DNA from: an uncultured Pirellula sp.
GTDB lineage: Bacteria > Planctomycetota > Planctomycetia > Pirellulales > Pirellulaceae
Direction: 5' to 3'
Length of the DNA: 64,000 nt
NCBI GenBank assembly: GCA_903858115.1
Contig: CAIOHR010000433.1
Location: 62,001-126,000 of the forward strand
Part shown: positions 1 to 8,192 of the stretch, piece after piece
Layout of the letters: every line of letters begins with the position of its first letter
Position numbering within the stretch: position 1 is the stretch's first letter
Program-made: the position numbers and the translations under genes
Notes under the pieces: generated by a model
What the model saw: only the letters and a program-made list of their open reading frames with translations
The model's database searches: none
Told to the model about the DNA's origin: nothing

Positions 1-1959
1 GTCGAGAAACCGATAGCAACCAATGCTTTAGACGCACAGAGGATGGTTCAATGTGCGAAGGAGCATGGAGCAGTTCTGGCCGTTGCTGTCTTTCGCAGAC
101 TTTTGCCTTCCTTGAGGCTTCTAAAGGAAGCCATGGGCCAGGAATTACTGGGACCGGTTACTGGGTTTTGCGTTCAAGGCGGAGCTGTGTACGGATGGGA
201 GGCTGCATCGCTCGGCAACATGCTCAAATCTCAAGCGGGTGGCGGAGTTCTCATGGACATGGGGCCCCACTACTTTGACCAACTCCTCTATCTATTCAAA
301 GGGCCAAGCGAGATCCTCGAATACTACGACGATTCGCTCGGAGGGATCGAAGCCAATTGTATCGCCAAATTGCGATTGACCCATTCCGGTTCGCCCGTCG
401 AGGGGACGGTCGAAATCAGCCGCACGCACGCAATGCCGAACGAATTCGTCGTAAAATGTCGCGATGGAGACCTGGTGATCCCACCCTCGGATCGCTACCG
501 AGTGTTGATTCGTAAAAAAGACTGGCACCTTCAAGACTCCTTTCATGGCTCCGGGACCGTAGAGTTTTCGATGGCCTGGGACAAGGAACCAGAAACTCCC
601 TGGCTGAAAAACTTCAGGGACGAAATCGACGACTGGTTCGATGCGATCGAGCACAAGACCCAGCCGAAACTCTCCGGCGAGTCGGCCGTGCCAGTGATGA
701 AACTCATCGACGATTGCTATTCCGTGCGTCAAGGTATGAGCCACTCCTGGGAACCTCATCCCCTGATCGATCGAAAAGTTTCGAGCGATGCGAAAGTTTT
801 GGACAAGCCCCGCAAGGTCTTGATCACAGGTGCCAGCGGATTCATCGGTTGTCGCCTGGCCGAGATTCTCTCGCAACGCACAGGACACCAGGTTCGTTCG
901 GCGGTCCATAACCCTGCCAACGCCAGCCGCATCGCCCGCTTGGATACCGAGATGGTGCAAGCCGACCTTGGGGACATTGAGTCGGTCCAACGGATTGTTG
1001 CGGGATGCGATGCGATCGTGCACTGCGCGATCGGTACCGAAATAGGGAATCCCAAACGGGTCTTTGAGATCACAGTCGGTGGAACCAAAAATTTACTCCG
1101 AGCCGCACAGGCGTTGGAGATAGAGCAATTGGTCCACATCAGCACCATCGCCGTGCACTCGGATGATCATACCGGCACGATAGATGAGCAAACTCCAACC
1201 CAGCCTGGAAAAGGGAATACGTATGGGGAGAGCAAGATGGCTGCGGAACTGGCCGTTCGCAACGGCTCGGTTCCCTTTACGGTGATTCGCCCTGGCTGTG
1301 TCTACGGGCCTTATGGAAAGACCTTTATCACAAACCCCATTCGAGCGATGGCCGAGGGTCGATTGGTACTCAGCGGAGCCGAGCATACGCCATCGAACAC
1401 CGTCTATGTCGACTCCCTTTGCGAAGCGATCGTTCGATCGTTGGAAAACAAGATCAGCCTGGGCAAGACCTACACGTTGGCCGATGACGATGGGATGACC
1501 TGGGGCGAGTTTTATAGATACTTTGCGAACCGCTTTGGAATGACGTTTCGGACCGAGCCGGAGGCTTATTCTCCACAGCTTTCGGAGGGCAGTAAGCGAT
1601 CTGCAAAATCGGGGACGATTTTGGGATTGGCCAAGTCCGAGGAAGTCAAGGAGGTATTGAAGGCCTTCGCATGGCAGACGGATGTCGGATCAGTTGCGAG
1701 GCAGTGGTTGGATAGCAAACCGACCTGGAAGCGGCGAGTCAAGAAGCTCGCCGGGCTTGGTTCTGCCGCAACTTATCGGCCGGAATCGGCCGAGGCCTGC
1801 AAGGAGCCGCTGAGGATCTTGCCACGTCACGCGACGGTCCGTAGCGAGTTAGCCCGTCGGGAGTTGAGTTGGCAGCCGATGATTGCACGTCCAGAGTGTC
1901 TGCGAATCGTCGGCGATTGGCTTGAGTACGCACAGATCGTCAACCCATCTGAATCCTGA
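1..1959 (+). CDS. Gfo/Idh/MocA oxidoreductase fused to NAD-dependent epimerase (5' partial)
   Basis: The reading frame is open from base 1 (V-E-K-P-I-A-T-N-A), so the gene starts before the window. EKP at the left edge is the conserved Gfo/Idh/MocA motif that follows the Rossmann fold; the C-terminal half of that family, with GGGVLMDMGPHYFD, fills the first ~240 residues. From about residue 260 a second Rossmann domain begins with VLITGASGFIGCRL, followed by an extended-SDR active site YGESK and an SDR-like tail (ELSWQP). Known members of both families use NAD(P) to oxidise or epimerise sugars; that this fusion makes a nucleotide-sugar precursor for the downstream glycosyltransferases is inference. 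The fusion is uninterrupted: no stop or internal start region separates the halves. The N-terminal nucleotide-binding part lies outside the window. Confidence 0.9.
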   Translation, partial: VEKPIATNALDAQRMVQCAKEHGAVLAVAVFRRLLPSLRLLKEAMGQELLGPVTGFCVQGGAVYGWEAASLGNMLKSQAGGGVLMDMGPHYFDQLLYLFKGPSEILEYYDDSLGGIEANCIAKLRLTHSGSPVEGTVEISRTHAMPNEFVVKCRDGDLVIPPSDRYRVLIRKKDWHLQDSFHGSGTVEFSMAWDKEPETPWLKNFRDEIDDWFDAIEHKTQPKLSGESAVPVMKLIDDCYSVRQGMSHSWEPHPLIDRKVSSDAKVLDKPRKVLITGASGFIGCRLAEILSQRTGHQVRSAVHNPANASRIARLDTEMVQADLGDIESVQRIVAGCDAIVHCAIGTEIGNPKRVFEITVGGTKNLLRAAQALEIEQLVHISTIAVHSDDHTGTIDEQTPTQPGKGNTYGESKMAAELAVRNGSVPFTVIRPGCVYGPYGKTFITNPIRAMAEGRLVLSGAEHTPSNTVYVDSLCEAIVRSLENKISLGKTYTLADDDGMTWGEFYRYFANRFGMTFRTEPEAYSPQLSEGSKRSAKSGTILGLAKSEEVKEVLKAFAWQTDVGSVARQWLDSKPTWKRRVKKLAGLGSAATYRPESAEACKEPLRILPRHATVRSELARRELSWQPMIARPECLRIVGDWLEYAQIVNPSES

Positions 1960-2012
1960 TCGAGCATGAATTCTATTCGTGAAGTACTTACGCATTTGGC
2001 AACGATAGATCG

Positions 2013-3065
2013 ATGAGCAACAGCCTAGAGATTCCCAGAGTAAGTATTATCCTCCCCACCTACAACCGGCTGGGTTTCTTGGAGGAGGCGATCCGATCGA
2101 TTACTTCGCAGGAGTTCGAGAATTGGGAGTTGATCGTTGTAGACGACGGAAGCACAGACGGCACCGGAGAATATCTTGCGCAACGTTTAAAGACTTTGGT
2201 TCAACCCTGGCAATACATTTACCAAAACAATCAGGGCGCCTATGCCGCGCGCAACCGTGGTTTGGATGCCGCCAGAGGAACGTATGTCGCCTTCTACGAT
2301 AGCGATGATTCTTGGTTGCCGCATCATTTGCGAGATTGTGTCGATGCGATGGAGAAATTCGGTGATGTCGATTGGGTATATGGAGCAAGTCGTATTGTCG
2401 ACTTAAGTACCAAACAGATATTGTCGGAAAATTGCTTCTACACGGAGGGCAGGCCGCAAGAATTCCTGTTACTTGCTTTTGAGAAACGGGGAGATTTGCA
2501 TCTTATCAAGACGAAGGAGCTATTGGAGAACGTTTTGGGTGGAGTAGGCCTTTTCGCAGGGTTGCAGAATTCCGTCATAAGGAGATCCTTTTTTCAGGAA
2601 CGCCGATTTGTGACAGCCTTTTACAATGAGGCGGAGGATCAAGCCGTGATACCGCGGGCCATTCATGCTGGGATGCGTTTTGCCTATTTCGACAACGTTC
2701 ATGTCGAGTATCGGGTTCACGACAGCAACTCCAGTGGTTCAGCGACCGTGATGAACTTTCCCAAGAAAGAAAAACTGATTAGAGGGCTGATTGAGGGTTT
2801 CGAGAATTTACCCAAGCAGATTGAAATCGGCGAGCCAGGGATGAGGCGTTTGCGATCTCGACTGGCGGAATTGTATATGTGGCAATTGGGATATAGCGTC
2901 TATTGGAAATGGGGCAAGGCCCGTTTGGCAAGGAGGGCTTACCTACATGCTATCTCACTAACGCCTAAAAATTTGTCCTATTGGAAAACGCTTGTTTCTT
3001 CTCTTTTCAAACCTAGTTTCTTAAGTTTCTTTTTTTGCTGGATGATGCGTTTCGTTTGCGCATAG
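2013..3065 (+). CDS. Glycosyltransferase family 2
   Basis: This 350-residue protein starts with the GT-A nucleotide-sugar fold: VSIILPTYNRLGFLEEAI, then VVDDGSTDGTGEYL and the metal-binding DXD-type motif YDSDDSW. Family 2 enzymes transfer a sugar from a nucleotide donor at the cytoplasmic face of the membrane. The C-terminus ends in a short hydrophobic stretch (FLSFFFCWMMRFVCA) that may touch the membrane. It lies 53 bp after the epimerase fusion on the same strand and is probably co-transcribed with it. Donor and acceptor cannot be read from the sequence. No strong ribosome binding site precedes the ATG, but the domain begins immediately after it. Confidence 0.9.
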   Translation: MSNSLEIPRVSIILPTYNRLGFLEEAIRSITSQEFENWELIVVDDGSTDGTGEYLAQRLKTLVQPWQYIYQNNQGAYAARNRGLDAARGTYVAFYDSDDSWLPHHLRDCVDAMEKFGDVDWVYGASRIVDLSTKQILSENCFYTEGRPQEFLLLAFEKRGDLHLIKTKELLENVLGGVGLFAGLQNSVIRRSFFQERRFVTAFYNEAEDQAVIPRAIHAGMRFAYFDNVHVEYRVHDSNSSGSATVMNFPKKEKLIRGLIEGFENLPKQIEIGEPGMRRLRSRLAELYMWQLGYSVYWKWGKARLARRAYLHAISLTPKNLSYWKTLVSSLFKPSFLSFFFCWMMRFVCA

Positions 3066-3118
3066 TATTACGTAAGTATCGGAATTAATAACTTTTTAGC
3101 AACGTAGGTATTCTCGGC

Positions 3119-3159
3119 ATGGAACAAAACAACATTAAGTTGATTTACTGGTTTTTGAC
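3119..3159 (+). pseudogene. Severed 5' end of the methyltransferase gene
   Basis: The ATG at 3119 opens M-E-Q-N-N-I-K-L-I-Y-W-F and runs into the left target-site duplication. Removing the insertion element and one copy of the 9-bp duplication joins this frame without a stop to the methyltransferase frame at 4855 (…WFLTDRVWRKSY). An in-frame TAA at 3089 stops any longer upstream extension. The original gene was therefore about 269 codons and lost its native first codons and its upstream region to the insertion. This is direct reconstruction from sequence. Confidence 0.8.
3151..3159. repeat. Left target-site duplication of the IS (GTTTTTGAC)
   Basis: The 9-bp word GTTTTTGAC directly abuts the left terminal inverted repeat and is repeated exactly beside the right one at 4855-4863. 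Together they mark a recent, precise transposition. Confidence 0.93.
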
Positions 3160-4854
3160 GGGTGTGACCGGCTGTTCGGTTAGTCATGCTGCCATTGGCA
3201 GGAATGACTCTGAGTAGTTCTTTCTTGTTTTTCCGTATTTGGCAAGACTGCATACTCTATGTTGTTCTGTGGTTACATCCCATAGCTCGCTTGCCTCAAT
3301 ACACCGCATGTGCAGCATCGATTGAGCGTTCTTCTCTTTCCAACGCATTCCACTCTGTTCCATCCGGTCTTTGATCACATGCCGACACGCGCCTTCGATA
3401 AAGCCCGTCGCGATCGGGTACCCTTTGGCCAGGTACTCATCGTACTGCATCCGAGATTTGTTCGCGTCCAAGAATTGAATGATCTTTTCGAGCTCTCTCA
3501 TATCTGCTTTGTTCATGCCTTGTCGGTGAAGACTTCGGCGTAGACCACCAATATACATCCCTATGCCGCCGCTCAGGATCAGCCAAAGATCTTCCTTCAC
3601 CTTGTCCTCGACCTTGTCTTTAGCGACGAGAATGTGTGCTGCAGACCAGATCCGTTGAAGGGCATGCAGAATGTCTAAAATCTCCACCATCTCCCAATCC
3701 TTTTGATACTCTTGGCACTTCTTCCAAAGCGAACGCTGGCCATCGTGCAGGACCACGATCTCCTGTCCATGCTGGTGACGACGAAGCGTGTTGGTAGTAA
3801 GCCATTGCTGTGCTTGATCCTCGGCACTCTTGCCGATCACGTTGCCTTGTTCATCATGTCTCGTCAACGCTGCGAAATAACGGGGGTTGATTCGTGGAGC
3901 ATCGACGGGATGTCGTTCTTCTCGGATAGGTATGTGGAAGAGAGCATCAACGATTTCCTGGGCAGTACGCATGTTTCTGTCAATCGTGTAGACACCCGCC
4001 ATGCAAGCCATCTGTTTTTGATTCGGCTTGGGACCCTTGCGTTCGTCGGGAGCTCCCACAGGATGTTTTTCCGTTTGACGACGAACCATAGGAATCCCCT
4101 TGCAGTCGCTGGTTTGCACCAAGATTTCAGCCTCGGAGTCTCGATCGACCGATGGGAGATTGTCGAGAACCAAGGCGGCGGATTTTCCCAGGCGTTGTTC
4201 GATCCTCTCTGCACTGTCCAACGGAACATGAAGCGTCGTGATACGCTCTAGCGTTTTGATGGCGCTGTGGAACGACTGTTGAGTCGACTCGATGCCTGTC
4301 CAAACCTCGAGTACTAAAGAGTAGTCGGTTTCTGGAAGTCCCAGATGTTCATCCAATGGGATTGCCTGTACGGCTTGGACTGGATCATTCCCATAAACGT
4401 ATCGCTCGATCTGAAACTCACCGAAGATGGATCGGTATCGTCGCCGTCGCTTCGGAAGTCGCTTGTGCATTCGTCCGTTTTTCTCGGTTGCCGGACCGAC
4501 GTCTCCGTCTCCAGCGGCTTGGATGATGGAACCGACTAATGCATGGCCCAAAGCCAACAGCTCTTGATACAATTGTTGCTCGGTCTGATCCATCGCTTGC
4601 CCTTGGGCGAAAGCCTTCGATGCCATCTGCTTAAGTGCAGAGACGATTTGATCAGCACGCTCGAAATTCAAAGACTGGCTCATCAGAAATCCCTCCAAAT
4701 TGAACAAGAATCGAGGCGTGACGGCTACACCCTTATTATCCACATCCTGAACGATTAGCAAGAAAATCGTGTCTCGAAGAAATGCTGCTACCAAATGTTG
4801 TGCCAGCATTTAACAGCTCGTCACTACATGCATCCTGATTAGCCGGTCACACCC
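3160..4854 (-). mobile_element. Complete ISKra4-family insertion sequence, 1695 bp
   Basis: The element is bounded by perfect 14-bp terminal inverted repeats: GGGTGTGACCGGCT at 3160-3173 and its complement at 4841-4854. A 9-bp direct duplication flanks both ends. One long transposase gene on the minus strand fills the interior. The intact ends, intact gene and perfect duplication suggest a young and possibly active copy. It separates the ATG of an FkbM-like methyltransferase from the rest of that gene. Assignment to ISKra4 rests on the transposase C-terminal motif, recognised by eye. Confidence 0.92.
3184..4683 (-). CDS. ISKra4-family transposase
   Basis: The protein of about 500 residues catalyses movement of the surrounding element. 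The C-terminal signature GFIEGACRHVIKDRMEQSGM is characteristic of ISKra4-type DDE transposases, and a basic segment KRLPKRRRRYRSIFGEF lies near the N-terminus. The frame is open to an ATG at 4809, but the internal ATG at 4683 (MSQSLNFERADQIV) has a strong GGAGGG ribosome binding site seven bases upstream and is preferred. No frameshift or stop is visible, so the enzyme should be functional. It is transcribed against the surrounding glycan cluster. Confidence 0.92.
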   Translation of the reverse strand: MSQSLNFERADQIVSALKQMASKAFAQGQAMDQTEQQLYQELLALGHALVGSIIQAAGDGDVGPATEKNGRMHKRLPKRRRRYRSIFGEFQIERYVYGNDPVQAVQAIPLDEHLGLPETDYSLVLEVWTGIESTQQSFHSAIKTLERITTLHVPLDSAERIEQRLGKSAALVLDNLPSVDRDSEAEILVQTSDCKGIPMVRRQTEKHPVGAPDERKGPKPNQKQMACMAGVYTIDRNMRTAQEIVDALFHIPIREERHPVDAPRINPRYFAALTRHDEQGNVIGKSAEDQAQQWLTTNTLRRHQHGQEIVVLHDGQRSLWKKCQEYQKDWEMVEILDILHALQRIWSAAHILVAKDKVEDKVKEDLWLILSGGIGMYIGGLRRSLHRQGMNKADMRELEKIIQFLDANKSRMQYDEYLAKGYPIATGFIEGACRHVIKDRMEQSGMRWKEKNAQSMLHMRCIEASELWDVTTEQHRVCSLAKYGKTRKNYSESFLPMAA

Positions 4855-4863
4855 GTTTTTGAC
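4855..4863. repeat. Right target-site duplication of the IS (GTTTTTGAC)
   Basis: This is the exact second copy of the word at 3151-3159. It contains an in-frame TTG at 4859, which is why the methyltransferase frame appears to open inside the duplication. Confidence 0.93.
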
Positions 4864-4939
4864 CGATCGGGTGTGGAGAAAATCTTACTTAAACAGCAGA
4901 CGCCGTAGGCTTAGTCACAATAAAGCAAGAAGAGAAGTG

Positions 4940-5632
4940 ATGAACAGAATTGCAGCAGGTCCTGCCGCGGTGATATTGTCCGGCCCATTTTCTGGAATGA
5001 AGTACATCAAGTCCTTCAACAAAGAGTGGTTTACGCAAAAGGTCATAGGTTTTTACGAATATCCACTCAGAGAAGCAGTTGAATCTATATGCAAAACAGA
5101 CTATGAACTGATCATAGACATCGGTGCCGCCGAAGGTTACTACGCGTGTGATCTTGCCTACAGAAAGCCCGATTGCAGGGTGGTTTGTTTCGAGGCAGAT
5201 CTTGCTAAGCACGATGCAATAAGGAAAATCGCGAGTTTAAACAACTGTTTACATCGGATTCAAATTCGTGGATATTGCGATAGAAACTCCCTTTCGTCCG
5301 AACTTTCCGAAGCAAATGGTTTAAAATTGGTTTTCCTTGATTGCGAAGGGGCTGAAAACGACATCTTGGATTCTGATTCCGTTCGCGAACTTGACAAGTG
5401 TGACATCATGGTGGAGACGCACGATTTCATCGTTCCTGGCGTGACAGACCGCCTTATAGAACGCTTTTCCAAGTCCCACGAAATCAGCGTCTTGGATGAG
5501 TGCGAATTTCCTGTCGGCGTCATGAGCCTAGGAAAGGAACTCGGTGTTGATGATGAGATGATGAGCATGGCTACGGATGAATTGCGCAGTCCTGGTAACA
5601 GATGGTTATGGATGAAAGCAAAGCATGTTTAA
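4940..5632 (+). CDS. FkbM-like SAM methyltransferase, 5' end displaced by IS
   Basis: A class I methyltransferase fold is visible: motif I IIDIGAAEGYYA, the acidic loop end VVCFEAD, and VFLDCEGAENDIL, the DxEGxE pattern typical of FkbM-type enzymes, which O-methylate sugars or other hydroxyl groups. The IS at 3160-4854 removed the native start at 3119. The frame is still open from TTG 4859, but ATG 4940 has a purine-rich AAGAAGAGAAG leader just upstream and could now serve as start, at the cost of about 39 residues that lie before motif I. Whether the shortened protein is expressed or active is unknown; the SAM-binding core itself is intact. Confidence 0.75.
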   Translation: MNRIAAGPAAVILSGPFSGMKYIKSFNKEWFTQKVIGFYEYPLREAVESICKTDYELIIDIGAAEGYYACDLAYRKPDCRVVCFEADLAKHDAIRKIASLNNCLHRIQIRGYCDRNSLSSELSEANGLKLVFLDCEGAENDILDSDSVRELDKCDIMVETHDFIVPGVTDRLIERFSKSHEISVLDECEFPVGVMSLGKELGVDDEMMSMATDELRSPGNRWLWMKAKHV

Positions 5633-5740
5633 AGTATCTCGGGCGTATGTGAGCGGTATGGCGAATACCAATGTTCTTCAGTCCTGATTTGGAAAATGGT
5701 TTGAGTTTGGATGCCATGCTTATTGACATGAATATTTAAG

Positions 5741-6871
5741 ATGAGCTCGCCTAAACGAATAGCATACGTCACCAACAACCCGAATTTGGGAAGCACTGCG
5801 AGGGTGTTTCTTGATTGGTTCGAACTGGGGCGGGAGTGCGGGATCGAATCAACGGTTTTGCTTCCAAGACAGGGACCACTAAAGGAATGGTTGGATTCAC
5901 GGGGATTTGCGAATAGGCTATCAAGTGCAGAACCTCTGTCGAAAAAGAGACTTTTAGGTAGTCTTCTGGGGATAAGCCGTGCTTTCCTGTTGCTTCGAAG
6001 ACGCCGTATTGAATTGATTCATTGCATGGAGCACAATTGTTTTCCCTTTGCATGGCGACTGGGTAAATGGCTTAATGTTCAAACCGTGTGTCACGTCCAG
6101 TACAGACTGGAACGTGGTTTTACGGAGTGGGCATTTGGAAACCAGCATCCACCAACCGCAGTTGTTTGGACCGCGCATTCACAGAGATTTGATTCCTCAA
6201 AGGCGGTAGAGGGCCTCCTCGATAACAGCCTTGAAATCGTGTTACCGATGGGCGTAGATCCGAGTCGTTTTGGGGTTCGAGCAACATCAGGAATGGAGGT
6301 TCGAGAATCGTTAGGGTTTACTTCCGATAACGTTGTTCTTGGAATTGCCTGCGCATTCCGCAGAAGGAAAAGGGTCGAGGATTTTATCCGCCTTATTTCC
6401 GTTCTAAGGTCTGAATTTCCAGAGATTCGCGGTGTGATTGCGGGTGGTCCAGTTTCTGATGAGATGGATTACACGTCGGAGCTCCACACAATGATAGATC
6501 GAGAGGATCTCAAAAATCATGTTTTGTTTTTAGGCGACTTAGTGGATATTGAACCCTTTCATCAGGCAATCGATGTTTCTGTTAGCACGAGTGAGTATGA
6601 AACCTTTGGCATGAGCGTCTGTGAGGCGATGGCATGTGGCAAACCGGTTATTGGTTACGCCGGTGGTTCCGTTCGTGAAGTTATAGGGATTGACGACTGT
6701 ATCGCGGAAACTGGCGATTTTCCCAGGTTGCTTTCGATAGCGAGACGTCTAGTCGGGGACGCGAAAATGAGGGAACAATATGGTCGACTTGCCAGACGCC
6801 GTGTCGAACAGGAGTTCAATCCTGGCAAGACATTTGAAGTCCTTAGGGCTTTGTATCGCCAAATAAGTTAG
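5741..6871 (+). CDS. Glycosyltransferase family 4
   Basis: This 376-residue retaining GT-B enzyme shows an N-terminal acceptor domain with LGSTARVFLDW and a C-terminal donor domain. The donor site carries the family 4 EX7E motif at about residues 287-295 (ETFGMSVCE), followed by ACGKPVIGYAGGSVREVI. Such enzymes add hexoses or deoxysugars to a lipid-linked glycan on the cytosolic side. It follows the methyltransferase by 108 bp on the same strand. Its donor is not predictable. Confidence 0.93.
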   Translation: MSSPKRIAYVTNNPNLGSTARVFLDWFELGRECGIESTVLLPRQGPLKEWLDSRGFANRLSSAEPLSKKRLLGSLLGISRAFLLLRRRRIELIHCMEHNCFPFAWRLGKWLNVQTVCHVQYRLERGFTEWAFGNQHPPTAVVWTAHSQRFDSSKAVEGLLDNSLEIVLPMGVDPSRFGVRATSGMEVRESLGFTSDNVVLGIACAFRRRKRVEDFIRLISVLRSEFPEIRGVIAGGPVSDEMDYTSELHTMIDREDLKNHVLFLGDLVDIEPFHQAIDVSVSTSEYETFGMSVCEAMACGKPVIGYAGGSVREVIGIDDCIAETGDFPRLLSIARRLVGDAKMREQYGRLARRRVEQEFNPGKTFEVLRALYRQIS

Positions 6872-6944
6872 CCCATGCGTGCGCGTTTCCTGAATCTGTC
6901 TATTGAGACGAATTGTTAAATTGACTAGACAGTTGATGACCTAC

Positions 6945-6970
6945 TCTCTTCCTCTCTTCCTCTCTTCCTC
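6945..6970. repeat. 8-bp tandem repeat (TCTCTTCC)x3.25
   Basis: Three perfect TCTCTTCC units plus two bases lie 17 bp before the TTG start of the next glycosyltransferase. The position is that of a promoter spacer or untranslated leader. Slippage would change spacing in steps of 8 bp. Confidence 0.85.
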
Positions 6971-6987
6971 GATGAAATATTATTAGG

Positions 6988-8172
6988 TTGCCAACAAACT
7001 TGAAACTGCTTTTGTTTTCGCGAGCCCCTTTTATTGGTGGGGCGGAGGTCGCCTGCGAGCGCCTAGCCCTCGGGTTGATGGAGCGCGGGCACAAGATCGT
7101 CGTCGTAGTAGATCAGAAAAACGAGGTTTACAATCGCTACCTTGACAACGGCTTGGACTGCCAGGTTTTTCGTTTGCCGTTTCGGGAAAAAAAGAATGTA
7201 CTATCTTACGCATACCACTGGGTGCGTCTGCGACGGTTTGTTCAAAAATTCCAGCCGGATCTGGTACACAGCAACGATCTTCCCACCCACCAATTCGTTT
7301 CGAGTGTCGCGGGCTCTTTGGGCCTGCCGCGTGTCTGCCATCACCGCTTTGTCTACAACGGAAAGTGCATCGATTGGTTGAATCGTCAAGGGGCCGAAAT
7401 CCATCTGTTTGTTTCCAACTACTTGAAGGATCTACTCTCAGGCGAATCAGCAAAACTCGCCTCCGAACCCCGCCAAGTTCTTTACGATGGACTGCCGATG
7501 GGCTCTCCGCGAAGCGACACGGATCGTCGAAACGCCCGCGAGAAATTGGGGATCGCTCAGGAATCGCGGCTGGTTTTGTTTGCCGGTCAAGTCATCGAGC
7601 GAAAAGGGGTCAAAGAACTACTCGACGCCTGGAAAAAAATCGACTCGGAGAAATACCAGGCCCAACTGCTCCTGATCGGTGATGATATCCAAAACGACGG
7701 GGCCTATCGCGAGCAGATGCAAACCTACGCGAGTTCTGAGGGGATCCATGCAACTTTCATGGGTTTCCAACGCAATGTTCCTGAGTGGTTGCAAGCAGCC
7801 GACATCGCCGTGGTTCCATCGCGAGAAGAACCCTTGGGCAATGCCACGCTTGAAGCGATGGCCACCGGGCTACCGGTGATTGGGACTCTCACGGGAGGCA
7901 TCCCTGAGATGATCGAGACCGAGAAAACAGGTCTGTTGGTACGAGTCAACGATCCGGATGGCTTAGCAAACGCGATGCAAAGACTCTTAGAGAATCCTGA
8001 CCTCGCACAAAAGCTCGGACAGGCTGGAAGGATCCGATGCGAACGCATTTTTTCCATTGACACACACACCGACGCGATGATCGACGTTTTTCAAGGTCTG
8101 CTCCATTGCAAGGATGCAGCCGATGGCTTGCCGCGTGACACGAGAGACTTGCGATCGTCAATTCCGACTTAA
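6988..8172 (+). CDS. Glycosyltransferase family 4
   Basis: The 394-residue protein has the GT-B architecture: LLLFSRAPFIGGAEVACERL at the N-terminus (glycine loop after strand 1), a donor-binding RKGVKELLDAW helix, and the EX7E site EPLGNATLE followed by ATGLPVIGTLTGGIPEMI. The frame begins with TTG at 6988; no in-frame ATG or GTG lies before the first core strand, so a TTG start is the best reading. The 8-bp tandem repeat lies immediately upstream. It belongs to the glycan assembly group; substrate unknown. Confidence 0.92.
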   Translation: MPTNLKLLLFSRAPFIGGAEVACERLALGLMERGHKIVVVVDQKNEVYNRYLDNGLDCQVFRLPFREKKNVLSYAYHWVRLRRFVQKFQPDLVHSNDLPTHQFVSSVAGSLGLPRVCHHRFVYNGKCIDWLNRQGAEIHLFVSNYLKDLLSGESAKLASEPRQVLYDGLPMGSPRSDTDRRNAREKLGIAQESRLVLFAGQVIERKGVKELLDAWKKIDSEKYQAQLLLIGDDIQNDGAYREQMQTYASSEGIHATFMGFQRNVPEWLQAADIAVVPSREEPLGNATLEAMATGLPVIGTLTGGIPEMIETEKTGLLVRVNDPDGLANAMQRLLENPDLAQKLGQAGRIRCERIFSIDTHTDAMIDVFQGLLHCKDAADGLPRDTRDLRSSIPT

Positions 8173-8192
8173 CAGGCGACAAAAATACATTC

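Noticed and set aside
292-1023. 243-codon open frame on the minus strand
   Set aside because: It lies wholly opposite the oxidoreductase-epimerase fusion, whose motifs are unmistakable; the minus-strand product has no recognisable motif.
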